A stretch of DNA of 64,000 nt, taken from positions 1-64,000 of the forward strand of contig NZ_AQVD01000002.1 of NCBI RefSeq assembly GCF_000372425.1, written 5' to 3'. The stretch is from Streptococcus ferus DSM 20646 (GTDB taxonomy: Bacteria; Bacillota; Bacilli; Lactobacillales; Streptococcaceae). The translations under genes were made by a program, and so were the position numbers. This document shows, one piece after another, positions 18,847 to 29,205 of this stretch. Under the pieces are notes generated by a model. The model saw only the letters and a list, made by a program, of their open reading frames with translations. It was not told where the DNA came from and ran no database searches. The number at the start of each line of letters is the position of its first letter. Position 1 is the first letter of the stretch.

Positions 18847-20720
18847 TAGGTCTCCAATTCACTTAAGTAGTCGTAGCGTTCGTATTTTTCAAGCAAGCGC
18901 TCGTTTTGAGTATCAACTTCTTCTTGCAGCTCCGACAATGCCGCAAAATCGCTGCCGCAGTCCTGCATAGCCTCTTCTAGACGAGAAATAGTCTCTTCAA
19001 GTTCAGCAATATCAGCCTCAATCGTTGCCCATTCTTGTTTTTCAAGGTAAGACATCCGGTCTTTAGATTTCTTTGGTTTTTCAGCTTTGGCAGAGACTTT
19101 TTCCATCAACGGATCCTTATCCTCCTGATGGTCTATAAACGCTTTTTCGTCCAAATAGTCCGTATAGTTTCCATAAAACTCTCGAATATCCCCTTCCTCA
19201 AAGGCTAAAACCTTAGTCGCTACCTTATCCAAAAAGTAACGGTCATGACTGACCGTGATAACAGGTCCTGAAAAATGCTGCAAAAATTGTTCTAAAACTG
19301 TTAAGGTGGCAATATCAAGATCATTAGTCGGTTCATCCAACAAGAGAAGATTAGGTTTTCCAAGTAGCAGTTTCAAGAGATAAAGCCTCTTCTTCTCACC
19401 TCCCGACAGTTTAGCAATCAGGGTTCCATGCATAGATCTAGGAAAGAGAAACTGTTCCAAAAGTTCTGAGACGCTGGTTTTTCCCAGACTTGTATCAACC
19501 TGATCAGCCACATCCTGAAGATAGGCAATCAAACGCTGGTTGGGATCCATATCCTTTATAACCTGTGAAAAATAAGCAATCCTCAGGGTCTCCCCTCTGA
19601 TAATCTGACCAGAATCTTCTTGCAAATCCCCCTTGATCAAGTTTAGGAGGGTTGACTTCCCAACACCGTTATCCCCTACAATACCGATGCGATCCTTATT
19701 TTGAATCAGAAGATTAAACTGCCTTAAAATCTCTTTTGAGCCAAAGGAAAACGACACATTCTTAAATTCAACCACCTTTTTCCCAATACGACTGGTATCA
19801 AAATTCATTTCCAAGGAGGCAGACGAAGACACTCCTGTCAAATCACCTTTTAGGTTATGAAACCGATCAATGCGCGCCTGCTGCTTGGTCGCTCTGGCCT
19901 GAGGCTGTGTCCGCATCCAAGCCAGCTCCTGCTTATAGAGCTGCCTTTTCTTATGCAGACTGGCCGCATCACGCTCATCTTGCTCAGCTTTCAGGCGGAC
20001 ATAATCTTGATAGTTCCCTCGATACTCTGTCAGCTTTGCCTGATCTAGCTCAAAAATGCGTGTCGACACCTGATCTAAAAAATAACGGTCATGGGTGATA
20101 AAGAGGACCGTTTTTTTGCTGGTCTTCAAATAATCCGTCAGCCAGGCAATGGTTTCAATATCCAAATGGTTGGTTGGCTCATCCATAAGCAGCAAATTAA
20201 CATCTGATAGAAGGACTTGAGCTAACTGGACACGGCGCTTCATTCCTCCTGATAGCTCTTTGATTTTCCCATGAATCGCTGTAATTCCCAATTTTGACAG
20301 AATTGTTTTGACTTCACTTTCAATTGCCCAGGCATTAAGCGAGTCCATTTCAGCCATAATTTGATTTAACTTCTCCTGATGACTGTCATCATAACCAGCC
20401 AAAAGTTCCTCATAAGCCTTGATAAGCTGCATTTCCCTCAGTTCTGATGACAGGACTGTCTTCAAAACAGTCTCTTCCTCATCAAAATAAGGTTGCTGCG
20501 TTAAATAAGCCATCCGATACTGACTTTTTGACGAAAAAGGAGACCGATCACCGTCAAATCCCAGTTTGCCCGACAGAACATCTAAAAGCGTTGATTTCCC
20601 TGTCCCATTGACACCGATAATGCCGATTCGGTCAAAAGCATGAATGATAAATGAAATGTTATGAAAGACAGTCTTATCACCGACTGTCTTGCTCAATCCT
20701 TCTACTAAAAAATCGCTCAT
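18846..20720 (-). CDS. uup: ABC-F family ATPase, Uup-like
   Basis: A 624-residue cytoplasmic protein with two ATP-binding cassettes and no membrane helices. Walker A motifs are GVNGTGKST (about residue 36) and GDNGVGKST (about 350); signatures are LSGGMKRR and LSGGEKKR; both Walker B strands read [24 protein letters not shown]. The ABC-F linker between them contains [19 protein letters not shown]-terminal coiled coil (about 550-624) is the mark of the Uup subgroup. ABC-F proteins act on the ribosome; Uup is linked to ribosome function and precise transposon excision in E. coli. It overlaps cca by 4 bp. Confidence 0.9.
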   Translation of the reverse strand: MSDFLVEGLSKTVGDKTVFHNISFIIHAFDRIGIIGVNGTGKSTLLDVLSGKLGFDGDRSPFSSKSQYRMAYLTQQPYFDEEETVLKTVLSSELREMQLIKAYEELLAGYDDSHQEKLNQIMAEMDSLNAWAIESEVKTILSKLGITAIHGKIKELSGGMKRRVQLAQVLLSDVNLLLMDEPTNHLDIETIAWLTDYLKTSKKTVLFITHDRYFLDQVSTRIFELDQAKLTEYRGNYQDYVRLKAEQDERDAASLHKKRQLYKQELAWMRTQPQARATKQQARIDRFHNLKGDLTGVSSSASLEMNFDTSRIGKKVVEFKNVSFSFGSKEILRQFNLLIQNKDRIGIVGDNGVGKSTLLNLIKGDLQEDSGQIIRGETLRIAYFSQVIKDMDPNQRLIAYLQDVADQVDTSLGKTSVSELLEQFLFPRSMHGTLIAKLSGGEKKRLYLLKLLLGKPNLLLLDEPTNDLDIATLTVLEQFLQHFSGPVITVSHDRYFLDKVATKVLAFEEGDIREFYGNYTDYLDEKAFIDHQEDKDPLMEKVSAKAEKPKKSKDRMSYLEKQEWATIEADIAELEETISRLEEAMQDCGSDFAALSELQEEVDTQNERLLEKYERYDYLSELET

Positions 20721-21925
20721 TCGTGGTCTTTCTTTCTAATAAAATCAAAAATAGCTGCCTTGTTATTAGCCAACTGTCCTGCGACAATTAAGGCTTCTAT
20801 TTCGTTCAGAAGACTGCCCAATTCCGGCCCCGGTTTAAGGTTCAGTTCTTTGATAAGGAGGCCTCCATTCACCACTATTTCATGACGGTTATGGATTAAA
20901 AGCCTCTTATCCAGTTCCTCAATTAAGTCAAAATCCACCTCTAATCCCTGAGCCTGCCTCAGCTCCTCACAGAGAAGCAACAAGTCTTTCCCATAGCGGT
21001 AAGCATCCATGGCCTGAAAGCTGCCAGATAACCGATATCGGTACAGAGATACCAGCTGGTCTACGGTTTTTTGAAAAGCATTTGACGTTTTCCACTTTTT
21101 TAAAAATAAATCTGGTTTTTGCTTGGCGATAGCCAGCAACAAAGCAGCCCAGGCTTGCTCAGAATTGGTAAAAACAAAATCGGGCTGATAAGCTGTCAGC
21201 AAATGCTTCAGACCCTCTTGGGCATCCTGCAATAGAGGAAGATAGCAATAAGCCTGACTCGTCAGCAAAAGCTCTATTCCTTTTTTCCAATAGGGGGCTG
21301 TCAGCAGCTTATCAAATTCGATAAAGGAACGCTCAACCGAAATTTTTTCCAAAAGCGGAGCGTGTGTTTTCATCGCTGCAAAGGTTTTTTCTTCAATCCT
21401 AAAATCAAGACTGGCAGCAAAACGCAAGCCTCGCATAATCCGTAGCGCATCTTCCTCGAAACGTTCGTCTGCTACTCCAACCGCCCGTAAAATCCCATTG
21501 TTTAGATCTTCCAGTCCCTTAAACTTATCAATCACCCTTGCTTCATCATCAAGAGCAAACGCATTGATGGTAAAATCACGGCGCTTGAGGTCTTCTTCTA
21601 AAGAGCGGACAAAAGACACCTGACTGGGCCTGCGATAGTCAACATAGACATCCTCAGTCCGAAAAGTTGTCACTTCATATTCGCGATTTCCTTCTAACAC
21701 TAAGACCGTTCCGTGTTCAATTCCGACATCAATCGTTTTAGGAAAAATCGCCTTGGTTTCCGAAGGATAAGAACTACTGGCAATATCAACATCGTGAATA
21801 GGACGCTGCAATAAGGCGTCACGGACACTGCCTCCCACAAAATAAGCCTCATAGCCGGCTGCTTTGATTTTTTCCAATATGGGCAAAGCCTCCTGAAATT
21901 CAGAAGGCACGTTTTTTAATCTCAT
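20717..21925 (-). CDS. cca: CCA-adding tRNA nucleotidyltransferase
   Basis: A 402-residue class II nucleotidyltransferase that adds or repairs the CCA end of tRNAs. The catalytic head has [19 protein letters not shown] (about 32-50) with the two metal-binding aspartates, followed by RRDFTINA and the [18 protein letters not shown] motif. Length is typical of the Firmicutes type. It overlaps both dapB and uup by 4 bp, so the four genes uup, cca, dapB and the GNAT gene form one operon. Confidence 0.95.
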   Translation of the reverse strand: MRLKNVPSEFQEALPILEKIKAAGYEAYFVGGSVRDALLQRPIHDVDIASSSYPSETKAIFPKTIDVGIEHGTVLVLEGNREYEVTTFRTEDVYVDYRRPSQVSFVRSLEEDLKRRDFTINAFALDDEARVIDKFKGLEDLNNGILRAVGVADERFEEDALRIMRGLRFAASLDFRIEEKTFAAMKTHAPLLEKISVERSFIEFDKLLTAPYWKKGIELLLTSQAYCYLPLLQDAQEGLKHLLTAYQPDFVFTNSEQAWAALLLAIAKQKPDLFLKKWKTSNAFQKTVDQLVSLYRYRLSGSFQAMDAYRYGKDLLLLCEELRQAQGLEVDFDLIEELDKRLLIHNRHEIVVNGGLLIKELNLKPGPELGSLLNEIEALIVAGQLANNKAAIFDFIRKKDHE

Positions 21926-22689
21926 AACAAATGTTCCAAACCATAAACAAGCTGATGGCGTTTAACCACTTCTTTTATCCCAATGTTGACACCACTCATA
22001 AACGAAATCCGATCATAAGAGTCATGCCGAATCGTCAGGCCTTCTCCCTGAGCCCCAAAAATCACTTCCTGATGGGCAACCAGACCTGGCAAACGAACAC
22101 TGTGAATCCGAAAACCGTCAAACTCAGCTCCGCGCGCACCTGCTAAACTTTCTGCCTCATCTTCTGCTCCTTGCTTTTTGAATTGACGGACATCACGAAT
22201 CAATTCAGCGGTTTTTAGAGCCGTTCCACTCGGTGCATCCTTCTTCTTATCATGGTGAAGTTCGATAATCTCCAAATCTGGGAAATATTTAGAAGCCTTA
22301 GCTGCAAACTCCATCAGGAGAATAGCACCGATGGCAAAATTAGGTGCAATCAGCCCTCCTAGAGCTTTTTGCTGCGATAGCGCAATCAAGTCCTCAATCT
22401 GCTTTTCCGTAAAACCAGTTGTCCCAACGACCGGAGCAAAGCCATTCTCCAGCGCAAAATGAGTATTGTCATAGGCCACCTTAGGCATGGTAAAATCTAC
22501 CCAGACATCAGCAGCAAACCCAACCAGCTGCTCCTTATCTTTAAAAACAGGAACACCGTCAAGTTCTTCTTCCTCAGCAAAAGGATCAAGTAAGGCAGCT
22601 AATTCTAAGTCTTTATCTCCTTTGACCATGTCAAGAGCGGTTGCCCCCATCTTTCCCTTAAATCCTGCAATGATGACCTTAATACTCAT
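21922..22689 (-). CDS. dapB: 4-hydroxy-tetrahydrodipicolinate reductase
   Basis: A 255-residue enzyme of lysine and diaminopimelate synthesis, using NAD(P)H. The nucleotide-binding GFKGKMG is at about residues 9-15 and the substrate signature [15 protein letters not shown] at about 145-159. GGAGG precedes ATG 22689. The gene follows degV closely (12 nt) and may be in the same transcript. Confidence 0.96.
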   Translation of the reverse strand: MSIKVIIAGFKGKMGATALDMVKGDKDLELAALLDPFAEEEELDGVPVFKDKEQLVGFAADVWVDFTMPKVAYDNTHFALENGFAPVVGTTGFTEKQIEDLIALSQQKALGGLIAPNFAIGAILLMEFAAKASKYFPDLEIIELHHDKKKDAPSGTALKTAELIRDVRQFKKQGAEDEAESLAGARGAEFDGFRIHSVRLPGLVAHQEVIFGAQGEGLTIRHDSYDRISFMSGVNIGIKEVVKRHQLVYGLEHLL

Positions 22690-22701
22690 ATTATCTCCTC
22701 C

Positions 22702-23544
22702 TTAAATAATCGGTGTAATCCCCAAAGCGATGGCCCCTTCACCCAAATGGGTCGCAATAATGCCATTAAAAGGCACTACTCTGACATTGTTGTGGTAGCC
22801 AGCCTCTGTCAGCATGTCTTTCAAGGCTTCCGCCTTAGAAGGCACATTGGCATGGATAATATCCACCGCATAGTTGCCTTCTGCCGTCACCTCATCCAAG
22901 ATAGATAGAAGACGCTTGATTGCCTTTTTCTCTGTGCGTATCTTTTCATACACTTCAATCCGACCATCCTTAAAATATAGGATGGGTTTGATACTCAATA
23001 AATTCCCGAGAAGGGCAGCTCCATTAGACAGACGTCCGCCTTTAACCAGATGGTTCAAATCATCAACCAAGATAAAGGCATTTGTTCCGGCAATCTGCTG
23101 GTCCAATCTGACCAAAATATCCTCAAAGGCCAATTCTTCCTCTTCCCACTTAAAAATATTTTCAACCATCATTCCCAAAGGACTGCTGGTTATTTTTGAA
23201 TCAGGAAAAGCAATTGTTAAGCCAGAATGCTCCTCTATCAAGTATTGAATGTTTTGATAAAACCCTGAAATACCGCTTGACAGAAAAAGACCAATCACAT
23301 GAGTGTAGCCGTCATTTTCAAGATGCGTCAAGGTTTCGTCCAAAACTGCCAGACTGGGCTGGCTGGTCTTGGGAAGGTCCTTGGCCTGAGCCATTTTGCT
23401 GTAAAAAGACTCAAGTGTTAAGTTCTTACCTTCGATAAAACCTTGTCCATCAATCGAAATTTCAATATCAAGCACATAAAGGCCTTCGTGCCAATACCCT
23501 TGCGGAAGAAAGGCACTGGTGTCCGTGATAACCGCTAATTTCAT
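22702..23544 (-). CDS. DegV family fatty-acid-binding protein
   Basis: A 280-residue DegV protein. The fold starts with [13 protein letters not shown], and the ligand-binding regions TSQPSLAVL and [10 protein letters not shown] and the signature [24 protein letters not shown] are visible. DegV/FakB proteins hold fatty acids for the FakA kinase; which lipid this one binds is unknown. It starts 5 nt after the DUF1149 gene. Confidence 0.9.
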   Translation of the reverse strand: MKLAVITDTSAFLPQGYWHEGLYVLDIEISIDGQGFIEGKNLTLESFYSKMAQAKDLPKTSQPSLAVLDETLTHLENDGYTHVIGLFLSSGISGFYQNIQYLIEEHSGLTIAFPDSKITSSPLGMMVENIFKWEEEELAFEDILVRLDQQIAGTNAFILVDDLNHLVKGGRLSNGAALLGNLLSIKPILYFKDGRIEVYEKIRTEKKAIKRLLSILDEVTAEGNYAVDIIHANVPSKAEALKDMLTEAGYHNNVRVVPFNGIIATHLGEGAIALGITPII

Positions 23545-23548
23545 TTAC

Positions 23549-23923
23549 CTAAAACTCCAAATTAACACCAACGCGATCCAGCGCAATTTCAGTAACTTCG
23601 TATGTCAGACGATGCAGCATATCGAGCAAAGGCGCTGCTAACCCCTCAACTTCTTCTTGTGAGAACTCACACGGTTCATTGATAATTCTATCCTTAATCG
23701 TCACCATTTGCGAAATCACTCCGCTGATAACAAATTCTTCACGGACAATCATGAACTGGAGAACAGCAACCATCGTCGTTGCTTTTTGTTCCTCATCTTT
23801 ATTGACTAGCTGAAAGGTCACTTCCACATTGGTCTCAGGTGTTCCGTTTTCTTTTTCCCATTCAAGATTCCGAGCATCATAATGGTATTGATTGACAAAC
23901 TCTTGTTGACGTATAACTTCCAT
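23549..23923 (-). CDS. DUF1149 family protein
   Basis: A 124-residue soluble acidic protein of the streptococcal DUF1149 family, whose fold is related to SecB. The start at 23923 (MEVIRQQEFVNQYHYD) is set by AAGGAG; the in-frame extension upstream has no such site. The function is unknown; a chaperone role is only suggested by the fold family. Confidence 0.85.
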   Translation of the reverse strand: MEVIRQQEFVNQYHYDARNLEWEKENGTPETNVEVTFQLVNKDEEQKATTMVAVLQFMIVREEFVISGVISQMVTIKDRIINEPCEFSQEEVEGLAAPLLDMLHRLTYEVTEIALDRVGVNLEF

Positions 23924-23991
23924 GGTTTTCTCCTTGTTTACATTACTTCCCATTATAACACAGTTAAGGGCAAAATTAAAGAAATCCTAGA

Positions 23992-24513
23992 TTAGAATTT
24001 CTTTTTGGGATGCTTATCGATAATATCGGGATGCCGCTCCAGCAGCTCTTTCCCCTTGTCTGTCAGTAAGTAACCTCGGACGCTGAAAAGGTCCTCCAGC
24101 TCTGCCTGACTAAAGTTCGCTAGAAGCACTTGGTCAAGCTCCTGTCTTTTCAGTTTAGAGAGACCCTTGATGGCCTTCGTACCTAAAAATAGTTTAACTT
24201 GCCCTGCCGATAAATGGCGGAGCGACTCCATAGCTGATTCTACTCTGACATAGCCTTCTTTGATCAGCAGCTGCAGCTCTTTCTCCGCATCAATACCATA
24301 GCTCGTCGCAAAGTATTTATGATGTGGCGAATCCGTCCGATAGGTTCCAAACTTGATACGCCACAGCAGGATAATATGCCCCGGCAAAAACCCTTCTGCC
24401 GTTCTCACCATATTTCGCTTGGGAATCGGTTTAAGTATCAGTTCTTCCTTGTATTGTTCCGAAATAAATGGCATTTCTGCATGATCTTGATAGACGTCAC
24501 TTAGTGTTTTCAT
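23992..24513 (-). CDS. Conserved hypothetical protein, possibly leaderless
   Basis: A 173-residue, basic, soluble protein. The middle and C-terminus (LRHLSAGQVKLFLGTKAIKG, then LFSVRGYLLTDKGKELLERH) look like two short helix-extended-helix units, somewhat like SAP domains; this is a guess. There is no ribosome binding site before the ATG at 24513; instead TGGTATAAT, an extended -10, ends only 6 nt upstream, which would start the mRNA at or next to the ATG. Confidence 0.7.
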   Translation of the reverse strand: MKTLSDVYQDHAEMPFISEQYKEELILKPIPKRNMVRTAEGFLPGHIILLWRIKFGTYRTDSPHHKYFATSYGIDAEKELQLLIKEGYVRVESAMESLRHLSAGQVKLFLGTKAIKGLSKLKRQELDQVLLANFSQAELEDLFSVRGYLLTDKGKELLERHPDIIDKHPKKKF

Positions 24514-24526
24514 GTTTTTATTATAC

Positions 24527-24556
24527 CAAAAAGCCTCTTCTTCCGAAAAGGCTTAT
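24527..24556 (-). terminator. Weak terminator after the 70-residue gene
   Basis: AAGCCT / AGGCTT stem with a large loop and TTTTT on the minus strand; the T-run is next to the -10 of the following gene. Confidence 0.45.
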
Positions 24557-24565
24557 GCTCAGTGT

Positions 24566-24778
24566 TTATCGCCAAAATGAGCGTAACCAATTACCTAAGG
24601 TCGATTGTTCGGTCTCAATCCGGATATTTGGTCTCTGAGAACGCCGAGCAGTGCTTGATTGCTCCGGCCGCTTATTTTGCCGCTCTAAGGCTCTTTCAAT
24701 GGCTTCGTTCATGAGATAAGGGTTCCTTGAGGATGTCTGCTGCTGCCTTGTTCTTGATAATAATGTACGGTTTGCCAT
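24566..24778 (-). CDS. Small conserved hypothetical protein
   Basis: A 70-residue basic protein, rich in Arg, Gln and Ser, mostly disordered, ending in TLGNWLRSFWR, a possible amphipathic helix. A strong GAGGAGG precedes the ATG, which supports translation. I do not recognise a domain. It stands alone between the metF terminator and the unknown 173-residue gene. Confidence 0.6.
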   Translation of the reverse strand: MANRTLLSRTRQQQTSSRNPYLMNEAIERALERQNKRPEQSSTARRSQRPNIRIETEQSTLGNWLRSFWR

Positions 24779-24867
24779 GATAACGCCTCCTCTCTATATC
24801 CTATCAGGATAGTGGCAGTCTAACCAAGAAACCTTAATCTTAGCTTTTAGATTCCTTAAAAAATACT

Positions 24868-24891
24868 AAAAGAGCCCTCAGGCTCTTTTTT
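24868..24891 (-). terminator. Terminator overlapping the metF stop codon
   Basis: AAAGAGCC / GGGCTCTTT stem with a 3-nt loop. The left arm contains the last two codons (AGA GCC) of the metF gene and its TGA stop lies in the loop. Confidence 0.7.
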
Positions 24892-26710
24892 GTATGTAAT
24901 CAATTAAACTACTCGTCAAATCATACCTCAGGAAAGGCGTAATAAGGTAAATCCCATTAAAATGCTCTAAGGCCTTATCAATCAATGCCTTACTCTCTTC
25001 CAGAGCCAGCTTCTGACAAGCTTCCTTGTCCTCTTTGACGGCTTCCAATCTGGCTAGGAATTCTTCTGACAAATCAATTCCCGGAACCTCATTGTGCAGA
25101 AAGACAGCATTGTTGTAAGAGGTGATTGGCATAATTCCAATGAAGAAAGGTTCTTCATAAGGCTTGGTCAGCTGACTGAGTTCGTCAATTTGATTTTGAT
25201 TGAAAATAGGCTGGGTGATGAAATAATCCGCTCCCGCAGCTATCTTCTTTTCGATGAGGCGACCGGTTCGGCTGAGATTTTTCACATTAGGATTAAAGGC
25301 TGCTGCAACCGTGAAATTCGTCGCCTGCTTGATACTGGCACCACTGTACCCCTTCCCCTGATTTAGCTGTTTAATCATAGACAGAAGTTTAAAGCTGGTC
25401 GCATCATAGACACTGGTCGCACCTGGGAAGTCCCCGATTTTAGACGGGTCTCCTGTAATCGCCAGCAAGTGGTCAAAGCCATGAATGTGCATCCCTAAAA
25501 GTCGCGATTGAAGACCAATCATATTGTGATCGCGGCAGGCCAGATGGAGCAGAAAGGGTGTGTCAATCTCCTCCTTGAGAAGACTAGCAATGCTGACATT
25601 ACAGATACGGGTCCTGGCCAGCGAATTATCGGCCAGCGTGATGGCTGCAATGCCTTTCTTATCCAGTGCCTTGACCCCTGCCACAAATCGGTCGATATCT
25701 AAAGTCTTAGGTGGATCAATTTCAGCGATAATAGTGACCTCTTTTTTGACCTTATCCACCAAGGTTTCACTTTTTTGAACCTGCTTAATCAGTTCTTCCT
25801 CCGTCATTAGAGGGGTGATGATTTTGCGGTCAATCGGTTTTAATCCTTTAATCCCGCGTTTAATAGCTTTAATGTGGTCTGGTGTGGTTCCGCAACAGCC
25901 ACCAATTAGACGCACACCTTCTTCGACAAAAAGTTTAGCGCAGTGCTCAAAATAGTCAGCATTTTGGCTAAAAGCAAATTGATTCGTCTCACCATTATCC
26001 GAAAACGACAGCAGACTGGCATTCGGATAGACAGACAAATAGGACTGGGCAAACAACGGCACCTGCTTCAAAGACTGAATCATGTGGTAAGGCCCCAGAT
26101 GGCAGTTGAGACCAACCACATCAGCCCCCAGCATGACCAGCTGACTAAAGGCCTCGACGAGAGGACGTCCATTTTCTGTAATACCTGCCTCATAAAGAGA
26201 AATATTGGCGATAATTGGCAGATCAGTGATTGGACGAATAGCCTTGAGAACAGCTGACAGCTCTTCAATATCGTAGTAGGTCTCAAACAGTAAACCATCA
26301 ATCCTTGCCGTCTCAAGGAGATAGTTTACCTGTTCGACCGTTTCAGAAACAATCTCTTCTAAGGACAAATCACATTGCCTAAGGCCTCGAGAAGCACCAA
26401 TAGTTCCCAGGACAAAAACATCTTTGCCTGCTGCTTGACGTGCCAAGGCTACCGCTTCCTGGTTGATGGCTTTGATTTGCCCATCATAGCCAAACCCTTT
26501 CAACTGGTGCCGCTTAGCGGCATACGTATTGGTCTGAATAATGTCAGCTCCGGCCTCAATATAGGCTTTGTGAATGGCTAAGATCTGCTGAGGCTGACTC
26601 AGGTTGTAGTATTCATGGCAAGATTCCAGTCCATTGGCATACAGGAGAGTGCCCATGGCACCGTCCGCCACTAGAATGTCTGTTTTCAGTTTATCTAGCA
26701 ATTTGGACAT
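24878..26710 (-). CDS. metF: Bifunctional homocysteine S-methyltransferase / methylenetetrahydrofolate reductase
   Basis: A 610-residue fusion of the YitJ type. The N-terminal homocysteine methyltransferase domain (about 1-290) begins DILVADGAMGTLLYANG and has the zinc ligands in GLNCHLG and RLIGGCCGTTPDH. The C-terminal MTHFR domain (about 310-610) has the FAD/folate-binding parts, including ITGDPSKIGDFPGA and AGADYFITQPIF. It supplies methyl-THF for methionine synthesis by MetE, encoded 12 nt upstream. ATG 26710 is chosen over GTG 26719 because GAGG is spaced correctly from the ATG. Confidence 0.93.
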   Translation of the reverse strand: MSKLLDKLKTDILVADGAMGTLLYANGLESCHEYYNLSQPQQILAIHKAYIEAGADIIQTNTYAAKRHQLKGFGYDGQIKAINQEAVALARQAAGKDVFVLGTIGASRGLRQCDLSLEEIVSETVEQVNYLLETARIDGLLFETYYDIEELSAVLKAIRPITDLPIIANISLYEAGITENGRPLVEAFSQLVMLGADVVGLNCHLGPYHMIQSLKQVPLFAQSYLSVYPNASLLSFSDNGETNQFAFSQNADYFEHCAKLFVEEGVRLIGGCCGTTPDHIKAIKRGIKGLKPIDRKIITPLMTEEELIKQVQKSETLVDKVKKEVTIIAEIDPPKTLDIDRFVAGVKALDKKGIAAITLADNSLARTRICNVSIASLLKEEIDTPFLLHLACRDHNMIGLQSRLLGMHIHGFDHLLAITGDPSKIGDFPGATSVYDATSFKLLSMIKQLNQGKGYSGASIKQATNFTVAAAFNPNVKNLSRTGRLIEKKIAAGADYFITQPIFNQNQIDELSQLTKPYEEPFFIGIMPITSYNNAVFLHNEVPGIDLSEEFLARLEAVKEDKEACQKLALEESKALIDKALEHFNGIYLITPFLRYDLTSSLIDYIQKRA

Positions 26711-26722
26711 GGCTTGCACCTC

Positions 26723-28960
26723 TTAATTCCCTAATTTTTCCCGCACTTCCTTGGTCGCCGCTACTAAAATCTCCAGAGCTGCAACCGTTTCTTTTTCCTG
26801 ACGGGTCTTCAGACCGCAGTCAGGATTAACCCAAAATTGTTCCTTGGACAGCTGACGCAAAGGCCGTTCAATATTGGCAACCACTTCTTCTTTGGTCGGC
26901 ACCCGCGGTGAGTGGATATCATAGACACCCAGACCAATTCCCAAAGGATAAACAGCTGTCTCAAAAGATTCGATAATATCTCCATGGCTTCGACTGGTTT
27001 CAATCGAGATAACATCCGCATCCAATTCCCGAATCGAGTCGATAATCTCATCAAACTTAGAATAGCACATGTGTGTATGAATCTGTGTCTCATCTTTAAC
27101 CGACGAGGTGGCAATCCTAAAGGCATGTACCGCATCATCCAGATAAGCCTTTTGTTTCGCCTTACGAAGCGGCAATCCTTCACGCAGAGCGGCTTCATCT
27201 ACCTGAATAATGGCAATATCGGCATCCTCTAAAAGTTTAATTTCATCTTTGATGGCTAAGCCGATTTGATTGAACAGCTGAGCACGAGGAATATCAGTCC
27301 TCTCAAAAGACCAGTTCGTAATGGTAATTGGACCAGTCAGCATCCCCTTGACAGGACGGTCTGTCAGACTTTGAGCGTAGACCGTTTCCTCAACAGTCAG
27401 AGGCTGGATATGCTGCACATCTCCATAGATAATGGGTGGCTTAACCGCTCTTGATCCATAAGACTGCACCCAGCCCAATTTGGTAGTGGTAAAACCAGCT
27501 AATTTTTGTCCAAAAAACTCTACCATATCGACCCGTTCAAACTCTCCATGAACGAGAACATCAAGATCTAAATCCTCCTGAATGCGAATCCAGCGTTCAA
27601 TTTCGGCTTTGATAAAGTCAGTATAAGCCTGATCGCCGATGTTGCCGCGTTTCCAGGACAGACGTGTCCTTCTGATTTCCTGCGACTGAGGAAAGGAACC
27701 AATCGTTGTCGTTGGCAAAAGAGGCAGCTTCAGCTTATCCTGTTGGACTTGGTGACGCTCCGCAAAATCACTGGAGCGTCTCGTCGCAACTTCGTCAATA
27801 TTTTCTAAGGCAACATTTCTAAAATCAGCCTGCTGCAAGGCATCGTACTGAGCAATATGTTCTTGATAGACAGGGTTGTCTATACCGTCCAGTTCATCAG
27901 CCAAAAGTTTAATCTCTAGCAACTTTTCATCCGCAAAGGCAAGCCCTTTTTGCAGAACGGGATCTAAATCTGTTTCATTGTTGGTCGTTACCGGCACATG
28001 GAGCAGTGAACAAGAAGGTTGAATGACCAAAGACCCGACCTTATCTTGAAGACTAGTCAAGAGCTGACTGGTACTAACAAAGTCATTGGCCCAAACATTA
28101 CGCCCATCAACAACCCCTGCAAAGACTTCTTTGTCTTTGAAAAGACCACTTTCGACAGCTGCTAAATTGTCTTCCAGACCATGAACAAAATCCAAACCAA
28201 AAGCGGCCACAGGCAGGTCTGACAGTACTTCTGCATTGATCAAAGCTTCAAAATAAGTTTGGAAGATAAGGTTTGCCTGTGGAACTTCCTTGGCAAAATA
28301 AGCATAAACAGCCTTGGCTGCCTCCAGATAATCAGCTCCTTCATCGGTCGCAAAGATAGGTTCATCTACCTGGATATAGCTTGCACCTGCTTCTACTAAC
28401 TCCGTAAAAATTTGTCGATAAAGCGGCAGTAAGCTCTTAACAGCCGCTGTAAAGTCCTCTACGCCTGTCGACAAAGCCACATAGGTAATCGGACCCGTAA
28501 TGACAGGCTTTGCCTTATCTCCGACAACTTCTCTTGCCTCCACATAAAGATCCAAAAGACGCTGGTTGGTCAGCTGGGGCTTTTGTTTCGACCACTCCGG
28601 TAAAATGTAGTGATAGTTGGTATTGAACCACTTTTTCATCGAGGAAGCCACATTTTCCTTATTGCCACGAGCAATGGCAAAGTAGAGATCAATGTCATTT
28701 TCATCCTTAGCAAATCGCTTTGGAATAATGTTGAATTGAACGGACAAATCCAAAATCTGATCGTAGAGGGAAAAATCACCAACTGGAATCAGATCAAGAC
28801 CGGCATCTGCCTGTTTCTTAAGAAAGGCCAGTCGCAATTGCTTAGCCTCTGCAAATAAATCTTCTTGGCTAATCTTCCGAGCCCAATAAGACTCAATCAA
28901 TTTTTTCCATTCACGATTTTCTCCCAGGCGCGGATACCCCAAACTTGAAACTTTAGTCAT
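26723..28960 (-). CDS. metE: Cobalamin-independent methionine synthase
   Basis: A 745-residue enzyme that transfers a methyl group from 5-methyl-THF-glutamates to homocysteine. Two similar barrel halves are visible; the C-terminal half carries the zinc ligands His/Cys in THMCYSKF, Glu further on and the final Cys in NPDCGLKTR. The length is normal. First gene of a metE-metF operon with two MET-box operators upstream. GGGAGG precedes the ATG. Confidence 0.97.
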   Translation of the reverse strand: MTKVSSLGYPRLGENREWKKLIESYWARKISQEDLFAEAKQLRLAFLKKQADAGLDLIPVGDFSLYDQILDLSVQFNIIPKRFAKDENDIDLYFAIARGNKENVASSMKKWFNTNYHYILPEWSKQKPQLTNQRLLDLYVEAREVVGDKAKPVITGPITYVALSTGVEDFTAAVKSLLPLYRQIFTELVEAGASYIQVDEPIFATDEGADYLEAAKAVYAYFAKEVPQANLIFQTYFEALINAEVLSDLPVAAFGLDFVHGLEDNLAAVESGLFKDKEVFAGVVDGRNVWANDFVSTSQLLTSLQDKVGSLVIQPSCSLLHVPVTTNNETDLDPVLQKGLAFADEKLLEIKLLADELDGIDNPVYQEHIAQYDALQQADFRNVALENIDEVATRRSSDFAERHQVQQDKLKLPLLPTTTIGSFPQSQEIRRTRLSWKRGNIGDQAYTDFIKAEIERWIRIQEDLDLDVLVHGEFERVDMVEFFGQKLAGFTTTKLGWVQSYGSRAVKPPIIYGDVQHIQPLTVEETVYAQSLTDRPVKGMLTGPITITNWSFERTDIPRAQLFNQIGLAIKDEIKLLEDADIAIIQVDEAALREGLPLRKAKQKAYLDDAVHAFRIATSSVKDETQIHTHMCYSKFDEIIDSIRELDADVISIETSRSHGDIIESFETAVYPLGIGLGVYDIHSPRVPTKEEVVANIERPLRQLSKEQFWVNPDCGLKTRQEKETVAALEILVAATKEVREKLGN

Positions 28961-29047
28961 TTCTTCCTCCCTTAGTCATAAGTTTTCCCAATGCCGAAAG
29001 AGCATCATAACCTATAAACTATAACTCTATTTTTTTACTTGACTTAA

Positions 29048-29076
29048 ATAATACTAGATAAATACTGTAATGACAA
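29048..29076 (-). promoter_or_regulatory. metE-metF promoter
   Basis: TTGTCA (29071-29076), 17-bp spacer, TATTAT (29048-29053) on the minus strand, with the MET boxes 34-81 bp upstream of the -35. Confidence 0.7.
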
Positions 29077-29109
29077 TAGATTTTGCCTTTTTATCTTTTT
29101 ATGCCAAGG

Positions 29110-29157
29110 TATAGTTATCAACTATATATTTAGGGGTTGTTATAGCTAACAACTATA
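29110..29157 (-). promoter_or_regulatory. Two MET-box operators (MtaR/MetR type) for metE-metF
   Basis: Two 17-bp palindromes, TATAGTTATCAACTATA (29110-29126) and TATAGCTAACAACTATA (29141-29157), match the streptococcal MET box TATAGTTTnAAACTATA closely. They are 31 bp apart start to start, about three helical turns, and lie upstream of the promoter. This fits activation by a LysR-type regulator such as MtaR. Confidence 0.82.
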
Positions 29158-29165
29158 TCTTAATC

Positions 29166-29190
29166 AAAAAAGCCGGGCCAAAGCCCGACT
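29166..29190 (-). terminator. Terminator of the fru operon
   Basis: GTCGGGC / GCCCGGC stem with a T-run on the minus strand, just after fruA. Confidence 0.8.
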
Positions 29191-29205
29191 GTTGCGAATA
29201 GTATA

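Noticed and set aside
28961-29109. SAM riboswitch or T-box leader before metE
   Set aside because: No conserved core or T-box sequence was seen; the MET boxes and promoter explain the region.
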